Positions 1 to 11,698 are shown, counted from the stretch's first letter. The stretch: DNA of 64,000 nt from Pyropia haitanensis (GCA_008729055.1 SDUX01000006.1:1683501-1747500), one strand, 5' to 3'. Made by a program: numbers and translations. The notes: generated from the letters alone by a model not told the origin.

Positions 1-329
1 AAAGTAGCCCGCCTACGAGGCTGGAGCAGCAGACAAAGGCCAGGGTGTGTTCGCGAACGCGCTTTTCCGTTTCGCGAGGCCGCCGACGAGTGCTGTGATC
101 CGCGCGTTTGACGGTCCCGCGCCAAGGGGCGCGACTGCGTGGCCATCGCAGGCGGCCGACGGCCGCGCACGACTCCCCCACCGCAGCGCCGGTGCCTCCT
201 CCCCACGCAGCAGTGACGCTGCCTCGGCGAGGCGCTGCCCTTTGCTGCGTGTCCTACTTCTCTTTCTTTCTTTTTTGCGTGACGTGCTGCTCCGCCCAGC
301 TTGCTGGTCGCCCTCCCCGACCGGCCGCC
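1..329. other. 5' flank of the NOP9-like gene
   Basis: No separate gene is supported here. A pyrimidine-rich stretch (about 245-275, ctttctttctttttt type) lies just before the ATG at 330 and probably belongs to the promoter or 5' UTR. Confidence 0.4.
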
Positions 330-485
330 ATGTCGCGGACCAAGAAGGCGGCGCGGCGGAACCAGCGCGGCGGCGGCGGCGGTGGCGGCAACCGTGGCGG
401 TCGTGGCGGCGGCGGCGGCGACGGCGGCGGCGGCGGCGGCGGCGGCGGCCGAGGCGGCCGAGGCGGCGGCGGTGGAGGTGGTCGC

Positions 486-554
<69 letters not shown>

Positions 555-2939
555 AAGCCGGGCGGCCGCCCCCCCCGGACGCGGCCGACGCGGACGTGGC
601 GGGCCCCGCGTCGCTCCCCCCCGAGCTGCTGCTGTACGTGACCAACGTAAGCGCCGAGCTGTCCACCCTCGCCGCCGCCCGCGCCGCCGCCGCCACCCCC
701 GCCGCCCGCCACGAGCGCCGCGCCCGCGCCGCGCGGCGGGCGGCCGAGGCGCGGGCGCGCGGGCGGGGGCCGCGGGCGCCCGCGCCGGGGGAGGAGGTGG
801 ACGAGGACAATGCGGGTCGGGTGGGGCAGCCCGACGCGGCGGCCGCGGCGGGGTTTGCTGCGGCTGCTGCGGGCGCCGACGACGACGCGGGCGCCGACGC
901 GGCCAAGGGGGAGGCGGCGGAGGAGGAGGGGGTTGATGACGACGAGGCCGCCGCCGACGCGGCGGCCAGCCTGGTCGCCCGCGCCGCCCTCCGTGAGCTG
1001 TCTGGCCACGTCCAGGCCGCCGCGCGGGACGGCGTCGGCAGCCGCGTCCTCGAACAGCTCCTCGACGTGGCCGACGCGCCCGACGCGGTCGACGAGCTGG
1101 CGGTCTCCCTCCTCGCGGCGGGCGGCGCCCGCGCGGCGGGCCTCGCCACCCACCGGTGCGGCAGCCACGTCGCGCAGCGGCTCCTCGACCGCATCGCCGC
1201 CGACGCGGCCGCGGCGGGCGCCGACGCGCCGGCGTCCCCCGCGCTGGCCGCGGCGATCGGCTGGCTCGACGGCCTGTCGGCGGCGGCGGTGGTGGCGCTG
1301 CTCACCGACGCGCGGGGGTCCCACGTGTTCCGGGCGGCCGTGACGGGGCTGGCGGGCGTGCCCGCCGAGCCGCCCCGCTCCGCCGACGTGGACGCGGGCG
1401 CGCCGCTCACCGCCGCCGCGGCGGCGAGCAGCTACATCACCGACGCGGCGTGGCCCATGCCCGCCGCCGCGGGGGCCGCCGTCGTCCGGCTGGCGCGGGT
1501 GCTCGTCGACGAGCTGCCGCCGCCATCGTCGGCCGCGGCGGACGCCCCGTCGCTGCGCGCGCTCGCCACCGACACGGCCGCGGGCGCGGCGCTGCAGGCG
1601 CTCCTCGCCGCCACCGTCGGCTGGGACGCGGCGGTGGCGGAGCGGCTGGCGGTGGCGGCTCTCGGCGGCGCCGGCTGCCCCGCCGCGTGGGACCTGGCCA
1701 CCGACGTGGCCGGCTCGCGGCTCGTCGAGACGGCCATCCTCGCCTTTTGCGGGCAGCCGGGCGCGGGCACGCCCGGCACCGTCATTGGCGACATCCTCGC
1801 CGCGTTCCTCCCGCGCCTCGCCGCCGCCGCCGCCCACCCGACCGCCAACTACGTGCTGGCGGTGCTGCTGCCGCGGGGCCTGCGCTCCCGCGGCGCCGTC
1901 GCGACCGCCCTCGACGGCCTGGAGGGGGACGCGCTCGCCGCCGCGGCGGGCGCCGCGAGCGGCCGGGAGGGGGTGGTGCTCGCGCTCGGCCGCGCCGCCG
2001 CCGCGCACGGCGACGACGCGGTGCGGGGGCGGTACGCCAAGGCGCTCGCGCGGGCGGTGGGCGCGACGGGCGCCGACGCCAAGCACCTCACCCCGGCGCT
2101 GCTCACCGGCTCGCTCGCCCGCCTCGGCCGGTGGCGCGCCGCCGTTGCCGCGTGGGCGGCCGCCGGCTGGGGCCTCTCCCCAGACCGGCGGGTGCTGGGC
2201 GGCCCGCCACGGGCGCCCGCCTACTCGACGCCGGGCACGCTGACGGCGCGGGTGGTGCTCGCCTGGGAGGGGGTGCCGGGCCAGCTCGCCCGCGAGTCGC
2301 TCGGCGGCATGGGCGGCGCGGAGCTGCTCGCGCTCGCCGCCCACGGCGGGACGAGCCGGCTGCTGGAGCAGGTCCTCGGCTGGCGCGACGGCGCGGCGGG
2401 CGCGGCGGCGGCGGCGGTGGCGGCCAAGGTCGCCGCCGCGCTGCTCGACACGCTCCTCGAGGGCGGACCGGCGGCGGCGGCGGCGGCGGGCGCGGCGGCG
2501 GTCGCCACCCCCGCTGCGGGCGCCCCCCCCCCACCGCCGACGCTGCCGCCGCCGCCGCGCACACCCCCCCCCCCTGCTCGTCGCCGCGGCGGCCGCGCCG
2601 ACCGCGTCGCGGGTGCTCCAAGCGGCGTTTGCCGCCGCCGACGCGGCGCGGCGGCGGCGGCTGACGGCGGCGCTGACGCCACACGCGGCGGCGCTGCGCG
2701 GCGCCGGCGGCGGCGCCGCCGGCCGCCACACCCTCCGCGCGTGCCGCGTGGACGAGTACGCGCGGCGGGCGGCGGCGTGGACGAGCCGCGAGGCCGCCCG
2801 CGACACGCGCGCGCGGCTGTTTGCCGACATCCTGGACGGGTCGGCGGTGGAGGCGGCGGCCGGGGGGGGGGCGGCGCGAAGCGCAAGGCGCCCCCCGGGG
2901 GGGGGGGGGGGGGGGGGGGCGCCGGTGGCGGCGGCGGCA

Positions 2940-2972
<33 letters not shown>

Positions 2973-3082
2973 GCGACGGCGGCGGCGGTGGCGGCGGCGG
3001 CCACCCGCTGGGGGGGGAGGGGACGACGCCAAAGGGCAGCCGCCGGGAGCGCAAGAAGGCGCGCGCGGCGGCGGGCGAGTAG
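330..3082 (+). CDS. NOP9: NOP9-like Pumilio-repeat nucleolar protein
   Basis: Pumilio (PUF) repeat protein resembling NOP9, an RNA-binding factor of small-subunit rRNA processing in the nucleolus. The ATG at 330 opens a basic start (MSRTKKAARRNQR) and a long Gly tract. PUF-like helical repeats follow, each with an SxxxxxLL-type core: SRVLEQLLD (about 1040), SHVAQRLLD (1160), SHVFRA (1318), SRLVET (1715), NYVLAVLL (1850), SRLLEQV (2352) and SRVLQAAF (2607). The tail is basic (RRERKKAR) and ends at 3082. The frame changes three times: in a C8 run near 573-580, in C runs near 2526-2572, and in a G run near 2863-2872. The span is two bases over a multiple of three, so one net base is missing. I read these as assembly errors, not as a pseudogene. 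NOP9 versus another PUF protein is inferred from the repeat number and the basic ends. Confidence 0.72.
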
Positions 3083-3371
3083 GCGGACGCGCGGGGGGGG
3101 GGGCGGGGGGGGGGGGGGGAGGGGGGGGGCGCCACCGCGCCGCGCAGACGTGCGGCTGGATGGGGGCGTCGGCGGCGGCCGCGCCGCGCGCGGCGGCGGC
3201 GGCGGCGGCGGGGGGCTGGCCGCCGCGGCCGGCCGGCCGCCGCCGAGTGTCTGGCTGTCGGCGGCGGGGGGGTGGGGGGGGGGGTGGCGCGTGGCGCGGG
3301 CGGGCGGGCGGGCGGCGGACCCCCCCCCCCCGTCGCGCCGCCGGTGCACGCGCGCGGCCGCTCTCGTGCAT

Positions 3372-3396
3372 AAAAAAAAAAAAAAAAAAAAAAAAA
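3372..3396. repeat. Poly-A tract, 25 bp
   Basis: Uninterrupted A25 in an otherwise G/C-saturated region, preceded by cgtgcat. It lies about 290 bp after the NOP9-like stop. It could be part of the 3' end region or the trace of a retroposed poly-A tail; I see no flanking target-site duplication. Confidence 0.8.
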
Positions 3397-3937
3397 CCAA
3401 CCACAGACGGGCACACCCCAGGCGCCGCCGCGGCGGCGGCAATCCCCCGACGCTGCCGCGGCCGCGGCCGGCGCCACCCCCGCCGCCCCACCCCCGCCGC
3501 CCGCCCCCGCCCGCTGCTGCCGCACCCCCCGCGGCCGGCGGCAGCGCGGTGGCACGCCGGGCGGTGGCGGCGCGCCGGCGGCCGCCACCTCCCCCCCCCC
3601 CCCCCCCCCCCGCCCTGCCGGCCGCACGGCCGCAGCGGCGCCCGCCGCGCGGTGCCGCGGCGGCCACTGTTGGGGCGGGCAGCGTCGGCGGCACCCTCCC
3701 CCCCCCCAGCACCCCCCACCCCCCCCCCCCCCCCCCTCCCTCCCCCGCCACTCGGGCGGCGAACCGCGGCCGGCTGTCCCCAGCCGCTCGCGCGGCGCGC
3801 GGCGGCTGCCGCCGCCCCCGCCGCGGCGGGACGGCGGGGGGGGGGGTGCGCCGGCGGGCGGCGGCCGCCCCGCGGCGGCCGCACCGGGAGCGCACGGCCG
3901 GCGGCCGCCGCCGCCGCTGGCTGCCGCGTCGGCTGGT

Positions 3938-3940
3938 GTG

Positions 3941-3999
<59 letters not shown>

Positions 4000-4026
4000 T
4001 GCCGCTGCCGCTGCCGCTGCCGCTGC
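3938..4026. repeat. (GCC)n followed by (GCTGCC)n microsatellite
   Basis: About 60 bp of perfect GCC repeats pass directly into four to five GCTGCC hexamers. Non-coding as far as I can see. Confidence 0.8.
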
Positions 4027-4171
4027 CCGCGGCGGCGACGCGGCGGAGCCGTCGGCCACAGGGGGCGGCGCGCGGGCGACCGCGTCGCCGCGGCGCGCCG
4101 CCGGGCGCGCCGCCCGTCTCTGCCCGGCCGGCCGGCCGGCCGCGGCGGCCGACCCCCGACCCCAGACCCGG

Positions 4172-5150
4172 TCAGCCGCCGACCGTCGACAGCTCCGTCG
4201 GCGGCGGCGGCTCCCCCCCTGGGCGACGGGCGGGCCCCCCCCCCTCCCACCAGCACGTCAGCGCCGCGTACACGGCCGCCGCGGCGGTCACGGCCGCCGC
4301 GGCGGCGCGGTACACGGCGACCGCCCCCCACCGTTGCATGGCGGCCCCCCCCCCCGCGGTGCCCACGATCGTGCCCACATTCGCCGCGACGGCGAGCACG
4401 CCCTGCGCCGTCGCGGCGAGCCGCGGCGGCGCCCGCCGCGCCACCTCCCGCACCGCCGCCATCTGCACGAGCGCAAACGTGACGCCGTGGAGGGGCTCCA
4501 CCGCGAGCACCCACCACGGGTGGGCGGCGCCGACGAGCGTGTACACGACGACGCGGGTGACGTAGCAAAAGGTGCCGGCGAGGAGGAGGGTGCGCCCGCT
4601 GTAGCGGGCGAGCAGCCAGTCGGACACGTAAAAGAGCGGGATTTCAAAGACTACCTGTGGGGGGGGGGGGTGGGAGTGGGGGGGGGGCAGCGGCAGCCGC
4701 CGGGTGGCAGCGGCAACGTACAAGCTGGGCTCCACGGCTGGCCGCGGGGGCACGCCCCGCGACGCACACCCCGCGACGCTCCGTCAGTCGCCCACCCCAG
4801 CCGGTTCGCATGCGCCACCCGACGCCGCCTACAACCCGCCAAGCGGGCCCGCCGCGCGCGCACCCGACGGCCGTGCCACCGCGGTCCGCCCGCCCCGCAC
4901 TCCCCCGCTCCACGCACCCCCCCCCCCGCCCCCCCCCCCCAACCCCCCCACCGCGCGGGCACGTACGGTGATGACAACGGCTAGCCCACACAGCGAGTGG
5001 CTGGCGCCAAGGTCGTGCGAAAAAAAGAGAAAGACGAGGTTCTCCACCAGCGACGTGCCCGCGTTGATCGCCGCGATGGCCGCGAAGAACGCCACCGTCG
5101 GCGGGTCCGCCACGAGCAGCCGGCAAAACGCGACGACGTCGTCGCGGCCG

Positions 5151-5185
<35 letters not shown>

Positions 5186-5243
5186 AGCGGCGGGTGGCGG
5201 GGGGGTCCCGCCGTCGCCGGCGGCGTCCGCCTTGGCAGCCGCC

Positions 5244-5291
<48 letters not shown>

Positions 5292-5848
5292 ACCAGGGGC
5301 GGCGCGCCCGGCAGCGGCGGGCCGCCGCCCTTGGCGGCCGCCGCCGCGCCGGCACCAGCGGCCACCAGCGGCGGCCCGCCACCGCCGCCCACCTCCCCCA
5401 TCTCCGCGCCGACCAGCGCGGCCGCCTCCTCCGCCGGCGGCGACCCCCCCCCCCCCCCCCCCCCCTTCCCCAAGCCGCCGCCGCAGGCGGGCGGCGAGAG
5501 ACGACCACCATACCCCCCCCCCCCCTCCCCCCCCAGCCCGCCCAGCAGGGCCACCCCCAGGCACCCACACGCGACCGCGTTGAACACAAAGACGACGCCG
5601 TAGCCCGCCGCGTCGAGCGCCACGCCCAGCGCGGCGGAGGTGGCGCCCCAGCTGACGGCGCCCCACAGGCGCTCCCGGCCGTAGCGCGTCTGCGCGCGCT
5701 CCACCGCCGCGGACGGTGCGGCCGCGGTGGCACCGGCGGCGGCAGCTGGGGGGGGGGCGCATCGCCGCCGCCATTGGCACAGGTGCCGCCGCCGTCGCCG
5801 CCGCCGCCATCGCCGCCGCCACTACCACCACCACCGCCGCCGCCACCA

Positions 5849-5881
<33 letters not shown>

Positions 5882-6285
5882 TCGCGAGCGTCCCCGCCCG
5901 CCTGGGCGGCCAGGAACTCGAGCGCGTACGCGTCGAGCACCGGAAACGTTGGCACCCGCGCCACCCGCGACACCATATAACACGCGGCGACGGCGACGCG
6001 GCGCCACCCCCCCGCCGGCACGGCGCGCACGCCGAGCAGCGCCTGGAACGCCACGCAGCTGACCGCGTTGGCCGCGGCAAGGACGGCGAGCCGCCCCGCC
6101 GGCAGCGTGTCGGCGAGGACCCCCCCCCCAAAGACGGAAAAGAGGGTCACCACGCTGGGCGCGGCGAGCACCGCCCCGACCGCCGCGTCGTCGAGGCCGT
6201 ACGAGGCGAGGACGAGCGGGATGAAGCGGCCGGGCGAGGCGAGCACGGCAAACTGGAAGAGGAAGAGGACGGCGGGGCGGATCAT
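4172..6285 (-). CDS. MFSD6-like major facilitator transporter
   Basis: Multi-pass membrane transporter of the MFS_1-like/MFSD6 type; substrate not predictable. The start MIRPAVLFLFQFAVLASPGRF (ATG at 6285) is the first membrane helix. Then come a second pair of helices with the typical GGVLADTLPAGR loop, a Gly-rich insert (about 5780-5890), and more helices (LGVALDAAGYGVVFVFNAVA, VAFFAAIAAINAGTSLVENLVF). One intron at 4655-4966 (gtacgt...cacag, phase 0) joins GLAVVIT to VVFEIPLFYVSDW. The last exon carries VEPLHGVTFALVQMAAVREV, the loop typical of this family. The frame shifts at a G10 run (5748-5757, plus strand); one extra base would restore a 600-residue protein. The long Gly/Ala insert between helices is unusual and may be a cytoplasmic loop expansion. 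Confidence 0.75.
4655..4966 (-). other. Intron of the MFSD6-like gene
   Basis: 312-nt GT-AG intron, phase 0. The donor GTACGT follows the ACC (Thr) codon. The acceptor CACAG follows a C-rich tract and precedes GTAGTCTTTG. Both sides continue the membrane protein in frame. Confidence 0.8.
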
Positions 6286-7402
6286 GGTGGCGTGTGGGGA
6301 AGGGGGGGGGTGGGGGGGGGGGAGGGACGGGGATGCCGGGGGGGGGGGGGGGGCGGGGGGGGGCCGTGGGTGGGCGCGGACGAGTGGCGCCGACGGGTGG
6401 AGGGGGGGTGGAGGGGAGGGCGCGCCCGCCGCTCTCGTCGGCCGTCGGCCGCCGGTGCCGTCCGCGGGAAGGCGCGGACGGTTGCTGGGGGGCGGATCCG
6501 CGCAGGCGCACCCCATTGGTCGATCGCCGCGGTCGGCGGCGCCGCGGTGACGGTGCGGCCGCCGCCGGCGCTGTGGGGTCCAACCCGTGACCGCGGGCGG
6601 ATCAAGTTTTGGCTGTTCTCGGCGTGCAGTCCGACCATGAAGGGGTCCAAAATCGGCCCTCTTGACCCCGTGGGCGGCGTTTTTTCAATGCACGCACCGC
6701 ACGCGGCGTGCTCGGGGTCCTGACACCACCTCCGGAGCACGTCTTTTGGCTGAGGGCGTGTATGACCGACTCGTGGACTACTTTGCCAAAGCCGATTTCA
6801 CCGGAGACGTGAGATACCTCTTCTGGGCGGCAAAACATGCCTTTTTTGCACGCTGCGTGCAGCGTGCAGCGAGTGCACGATGGCGGAGATCACGGCGTGC
6901 GTCGTGCCCATTCCGAAATGACATGGACTGAAGCTCCCGGCCGCAGGGCACACTTTGCCGCAGGCAAGACGTTCTCCCAATCAGAGACGGGATGTCACCC
7001 AGAAACCACGTACCTGCTGATCGTTTCGACGTACGTTCCAGGCCCTTGGCTGACAAGTGCAGCCACAATTCTTGGGCGAGCTCGCCTTGCACGCGGCATG
7101 CAGTGGGCGGAAGGCTTGCTTTGTGGCCCTTCGATGCACTCGGCGTGTAGGCCTGGATGGGCCAATTTGGCCCCTGCACGATCCGGCGGGGGTCAGGAGG
7201 CAGACCCCACAGCGCCGGCGGCCGCGGCTGTCTGCGTCGACCACCGCGCGGGCGGGTCGTCGCCGGGCCGCCACCGTGGTGGCGGCCGCGTCCCCCCCCC
7301 GCCCCCCCCCCCCCCCCCCGCCCACCCCCCCCCCCACCCCCCCAACCACCACCCCCCCCCCTCCCCACGGCGCCCCCCCCCCCCCCCCCCCCCCCCCGAC
7401 GG
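6286..7402. other. Intergenic block with lower-GC island 6600-7170
   Basis: Upstream part is G-run rich promoter-side sequence of the MFSD6-like gene. From about 6600 to 7170 the base composition drops and several ORFs open on both strands, but none has recognisable motifs. Three imperfect copies of a motif that starts GGGCGG, followed by a T-rich stretch and GCACGC-type palindromes, occur near 6672, 6827 and 7103. This suggests a degenerate repeat element. I cannot name it. Confidence 0.45.
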
Positions 7403-7576
7403 ATGGGTCGCCCGTCGGCCGGCGTTGCCGCCGCCGCCGGCGTTGCCGCCGCCGCCGCCGCGACCATTGCGTACGTCCACGCCGCGCAGCGGGCCGAGCT
7501 GCGCCGCCTCCGCGACGGCGTCGTTGCCGACGCTGCCCGCGACGCGTACCGCCGGGAGGTGGTGCTCGCGCGCCGT

Positions 7577-7612
<36 letters not shown>

Positions 7613-7614
7613 GC

Positions 7615-7646
<32 letters not shown>

Positions 7647-7704
7647 CCGACGCCGCCGCCAACGCCGACGCCGCCGCCGCTGCTGGCCGCACCACAGACG
7701 CGGG

Positions 7705-7735
<31 letters not shown>

Positions 7736-7738
7736 GCT

Positions 7739-7772
<34 letters not shown>

Positions 7773-7855
7773 CCGCCGCCGTTGCCGCGGATGGCGACGC
7801 GGGCGGCGGCGTGCCCGGTGGGTACCGCCGCGGCGGTGGCGGCGACGCCGCCTGA
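7403..7855 (+). CDS. PET117-like small mitochondrial protein
   Basis: 150-residue protein starting MGRPSAGVAAAAG. The first 50 residues are a short hydrophobic Ala helix followed by IAYVHAAQRAELRRLRDGVV and DAARDAYRREV. This matches the pattern of PET117 (hydrophobic helix, VHxxQxxExxxLxxGVxxDxxR), a small inner-membrane protein that helps assemble cytochrome c oxidase. The rest is an Ala/Asp/Thr tail built on GCCGAC repeats, ending GGYRRGGGGDAA. PET117 proteins are usually near 80 residues, so the tail is an extension or low-complexity drift. The family call rests on one short motif. The gene stands alone, 1.1 kb upstream-to-upstream from the divergent MFSD6-like gene. Confidence 0.5.
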
Positions 7856-8703
7856 GGCGGCCGCGTTGCCCACGGCGGACGACCGCGGTGGGCGGCCGGC
7901 GTGAAGCGGGGGGGCGGGGGGCGGCCGCCGCGGCCGTCGGCCGCCGCCGCGGGTGGCGGTTGACTGGGGGCGGCACCCCAGAGGTGGCGGCCGCTGGCGT
8001 GGGGCGCCGCCGGCGGTGGTGGGCGGTGGTGGCGGCCGCCACCGCCGCCGCGGCGTGGTGGCCCGCCGCCGCGACGGCGGCGCGCCGCACCGGGTTGTTT
8101 GGGGGGGGAGAGCACCGCCAGGCGGCCGCGGCGGGGAGAGGGGAGCGGCCGCGCCGGCCGGCGGTCTGGCAACCCGCCGCCGGCGTGCCCGGCCGGCGGC
8201 GGTGGACACACGCGGCAGGGGCGGCGCGGGCGGTCGCCGCGGCCGGCGGGTGCGGCCGCCGCGGCTGGTGGTGGGGCGGGTGCCGCCGCCGGCGGCGCCG
8301 CGGCCACCCGCGGCGGCTGCCGCCGAGCGGCTGCCGTTTGAGGGGGGGACCGCCGCCACCGCGGCCGCCGGCGACGATGCCGTAGAAGGGGGGGGGGGGG
8401 GGGGCGGACGGCGTGCGCCGCCGGTTGGGGGGGGGGGGGGGGGGGGGGGGGGGAATGGCCCCGCCGCGTGCGTCGGCCCGCGCGCGTGGCGCGCCGGCGG
8501 CCGCGCCGCCGCGGTGGGTGGCTGGCGGCGGCCGCCGCGGGGGGGTCGGCGCGCGGGCCACGCCGGCGGCGGCGGCGTGTGGGTGGGGAGGGGGGGGGGA
8601 GGGGCGCCTCGGGGGGGGGCACGCTGGGGGGGGGGTGGGGGGGGGGGGGCGTGCCGCCGCGGCTGCCGGCGGCGAGGGGGGGGGGGGCGGCGTGCCCGGG
8701 GTG

Positions 8704-8886
8704 CGGCGGCGGCGCGTGGCGGGCCGGCCGGGGGGGGGGGGCGGCGGCGGGACGCGGCGGCGGCGCGTGTCGGGCCGGCCGGGGGGGGGGGGCGGGAAGC
8801 GGCGGCGGCGCGTGTCGGGCCGGCCGGGGGGGGGGGGCGGCGGGAGGCGGCGCGGCGGCGCGTGTTGGGCCGGCCGGGGGGGGGGT
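8704..8886. repeat. Minisatellite, about 4 copies of a 45-50 bp unit
   Basis: Four near-copies of a unit that begins gcggcggcgcgtgtcgggcc and ends ggccgg followed by a G10-12 run. Unit spacing varies mainly through the length of the G run. Confidence 0.75.
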
Positions 8887-9123
8887 GTGCCGGCCGCGCT
8901 GGGCGGCGGCGTGGCGGCAACGGGCGGCGGCGGCGGCGGCGGCGGCGGCTGCCGGTACCCGCTATCCCCCCCCCCCACCCGCGCGCGTAAAGAGCTCCGC
9001 CCGCGCTTGACCTTGCACGGCGCGCCACCGACACGGGTTGGGTGAAGAAGGCGAACAGCGTGAGCAGAGCGGATACGGAAACGGCAAGCGGTCACACACC
9101 CGACACACAGACGAGGAAGGAAC

Positions 9124-9150
9124 GAAGAAGAAGAAGAAGAAGAAGAAGAA
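9124..9150. repeat. (GAA)n microsatellite
   Basis: Run of GAA/AAG triplets in the A-rich strip downstream of the CCT-domain gene. Confidence 0.8.
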
Positions 9151-9340
9151 AAAAGAAGGAAAAGGAACAGCCGACAGACAACCCCCCGAGGCGAAGAAGA
9201 ATAAAAAAAAAAAAAAAAAAAATACAGACCCACACCAACAGCAAAGCGCACAAGGACAGACGATACAGGCACACGCGCGGCACAAGGGAGACGGAGCGCG
9301 GGCGGGCGCCCGCCCGCACGGCGGGCGCACGCAGCGGCGC

Positions 9341-9396
9341 TCACTCCACCTTGGCAACGACCACCCCGTGGGGCGGCGGCGGCGGCGGCGGCGGCA

Positions 9397-9427
<31 letters not shown>

Positions 9428-9710
9428 CGGCACGCCGGCCGCGGCGTCGGCGCGGGCGCCCCCCCCCCCCCCCCCCCCCCCCCCTTCCAGCTTGGCCTTG
9501 GCGAGCTCGCTCTTGGTCGCGAACCGCCCATTCACCCGCGGCCGCACGTCCGCGATCCGCTTCCGCACCGAGTAGCGCACCGCGTTGCCCGCGTGCGTGC
9601 GCGCGCGCGCCCGCTTGGCGCGCAGCCGCCCGGCCGCCGACGCGCGGGCGGTCGCCGTCGCCGCCGACCGCACCGCGCCGTCGGCGGGGGAGAGGGGGAG
9701 GTGCGCCCCG

Positions 9711-9759
<49 letters not shown>

Positions 9760-10094
9760 AGGTCGCCGAGGATGACGCTGCCGCCGCGGCGGCGGCGGCG
9801 GCGGCGGCGGCGGTGGTGGTGGCGCCAGCCGCTGACGCGGCCGACGCGGTGGGCGCCGCGGCGGCGGCAGCCGCCGGCGGCCGGACGAGCAGCCCCGCGG
9901 AAGCGGCCGACGCCACCGCCGCCGCCGACGGTCTGGCCGTCGACGGGAAGGGCACCGACGCGGCGAGCGCCGCCGCCGCCGCGCCGCCGAGGCCACACGA
10001 GCGGACCCCCCCCGCGCCTCCCCGCCCCGCAGGGGACGCGCGCTTGCGCGCGCCGCCCCCCGCCGCCCGCCCGCGGCACGCCCCCCGCCCGCCG

Positions 10095-10129
<35 letters not shown>

Positions 10130-10344
10130 CGCCGCCGCTACCGCCGCCCGCCGCCCCGTCGACGCGGTCGCCGACGCCGACGCGGACGCCGACGAGGCGG
10201 TCGACGCGGCCGACGCGGCGGTCGCGACCGACGCGCGCGCCGCCTCGGTGGTCAGCGCCATCATTTGCGACAGCGACGGCCCCGCCGCGGCGGTCGCCGC
10301 GACCGCCGCCGCCGCGACCGCCGCGGTCGCGGCGGCCGCGTCAT

Positions 10345-10384
<40 letters not shown>

Positions 10385-10537
10385 CGACGCGGCGGTGACG
10401 GCGGCGGCGGCGGCCGCCGGCGACGGCGACGGCGACAAGCCGCGGGGCGACCGGCGGGTGAGCGTCGGCGTGCCCGCCGAGCCGCCCAGCGTCGACAGGA
10501 TGGGCGACGACGGGGGCAGCGCGCCCGCGGCGGCGGC

Positions 10538-10583
<46 letters not shown>

Positions 10584-11698
10584 CCGCCGCCGAGCGAGCC
10601 CGCCACCGCCGCGGCGAGCGGCCCCGCCAGCGGCCGCGCCCGCACCGCCGCCGCCGCGCCCGGCGGCGCGACCTTGGCCCCCCCCCCCGGCAGCAGCGCG
10701 ACGAGCGTGCCGCTCCGGCACGACGCGTCCGCGACCGGCAGGTCGTCGGGGCCGTACGGTGACGCGTCGAGGAGGGAGCAGGAGAAGGAGTCGCCGGCGC
10801 GGCCCGCCGACCCCGCCGCGTACAGGCCGTCGACGCTCGCGCTCGTGCTGCTTGCCGTGTCGCCGCCGCCGCCGCTGCCGTCGCCGCCGCCGCCGCTGGC
10901 CGCGGCCCAGCCGCCGCTGCCCGCGGCCCAGCCGCCGGTGGCGGCGCCCGCCTCGTCGGCGGCGCGCGAGACGGGACTGCCGGCGGCGGCGGCGGCGGCG
11001 GTGGCGGCGGCCTCGCCCGCGCCGAGGTCGTCCATGAGGAAGAGCGGCGGCGTTGGGGCGGCGGCTCCCCCCCCCCCCCCCCCCCCACCCCCCGCCGGGC
11101 GGTCCGCCGTGCCGCGGCCGCCGCCACTGGCGGCCGGAAACCCGTCGGCCGCCGCTCTTGGCGTCGCCGCCGCCCAGCCCGCATAGTCCATCGCGGCAAA
11201 GTCCATCGAGCACCCCGGCAGCGCGTCGCCGGCGCCGCCCATCAGCGACAGGTAGCGGGCGTCGAGCGCGGCGGCCGACGTGGCGGGCGCACCCGCCGCG
11301 GCGGCGCCTCGATCGTGGTCGCCAGGCTCCGCCCCCGCCGCGGCCACGCCGTCGGCGGCGGCTGCCAACGTGGCGGCACCGGGCGCACCCGCCGCCGCCG
11401 CGACGCCGCCGCCGCCGCCAACGTCGGCGCCGCCAAGCCGCCCCGCCGCCGCGGCGGCGGCGTCGGCGGCGAGCGCGTCGGCGGCGGCGCGGTCGGCGCC
11501 GTCGGCGGGCATGACCAGGCCGAGGCCGAGGTCCATCGACTCGAGCGCGCCGCCCGGCTCGTGGTCGTCAATGCCGCCCGAGCCGCCCTCCACATTGTCA
11601 AGCAGCGCCTGGAGCAGCGCGCCGGGGCCGCCGCGGCCGCCGCCGCCGGTATCCATGGCCTGCATCATTTCGTCTAGGATGGCTCGTCCGCCGCCCAT
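9341..11698 (-). CDS. CCT-domain (CONSTANS/TOC1-type) protein
   Basis: 785-residue uninterrupted reading frame. The start MGGGRAILDEMMQAMDTG (ATG at 11698) is preferred over longer non-conserved extensions. The C-terminal part (about residues 695-738) reads RAKRARARTHAGNAVRYSVR then KRIADVRPRVNGRFATKSEL. This is a CCT motif: the basic RYxxRKxxAxxRPRVxGRF core of CONSTANS, CO-like and TOC1 proteins, which acts in nuclear import and contacts DNA or NF-Y subunits. No B-box zinc finger or receiver domain is visible. The N-terminal 680 residues are Ala/Gly-rich with acidic islands (ALLQALLDNVEGGSGGIDDHE, CSMDFAAMDYAGW, LFLMDDL, LLDASPYGPDDL) that look like activation segments. Likely a transcriptional regulator; its target cannot be inferred. 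Confidence 0.8.

Larger units (their letters stand above)
3083..4171. other. Convergent 3' intergenic region, simple repeats
   Basis: Region between the converging NOP9-like and MFSD6-like genes. It holds dense G and C homopolymers and no open frame with recognisable protein features. The notable elements are an A25 tract (3372-3396), a (GCC)n array (about 3938-4000) and a (GCTGCC)n array (about 4000-4026). Confidence 0.5.
7856..9340. other. Low-complexity intergenic region
   Basis: No gene supported. G homopolymers of 10-20 bases recur. It contains a GGCCGGCC/G-run minisatellite (8704-8886), a (GAA)n tract (9124-9150) and an A-rich patch with an A19-20 run (about 9204-9222). The A-rich patch reads as T/CT-rich sequence downstream of the CCT gene on the minus strand, and may be its 3' UTR or terminator. 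Confidence 0.5.

Noticed and set aside
3372..3396. Poly-A tract as a retroposed gene copy
   Set aside because: No coding remnant directly upstream in the right orientation and no flanking target-site duplication.
254..3895. 1213-codon open frame on the minus strand
   Set aside because: It is Arg/Pro/Ala shadow translation of the NOP9-like gene and G/C repeats; no domain, and stop codons are rare at this GC content.
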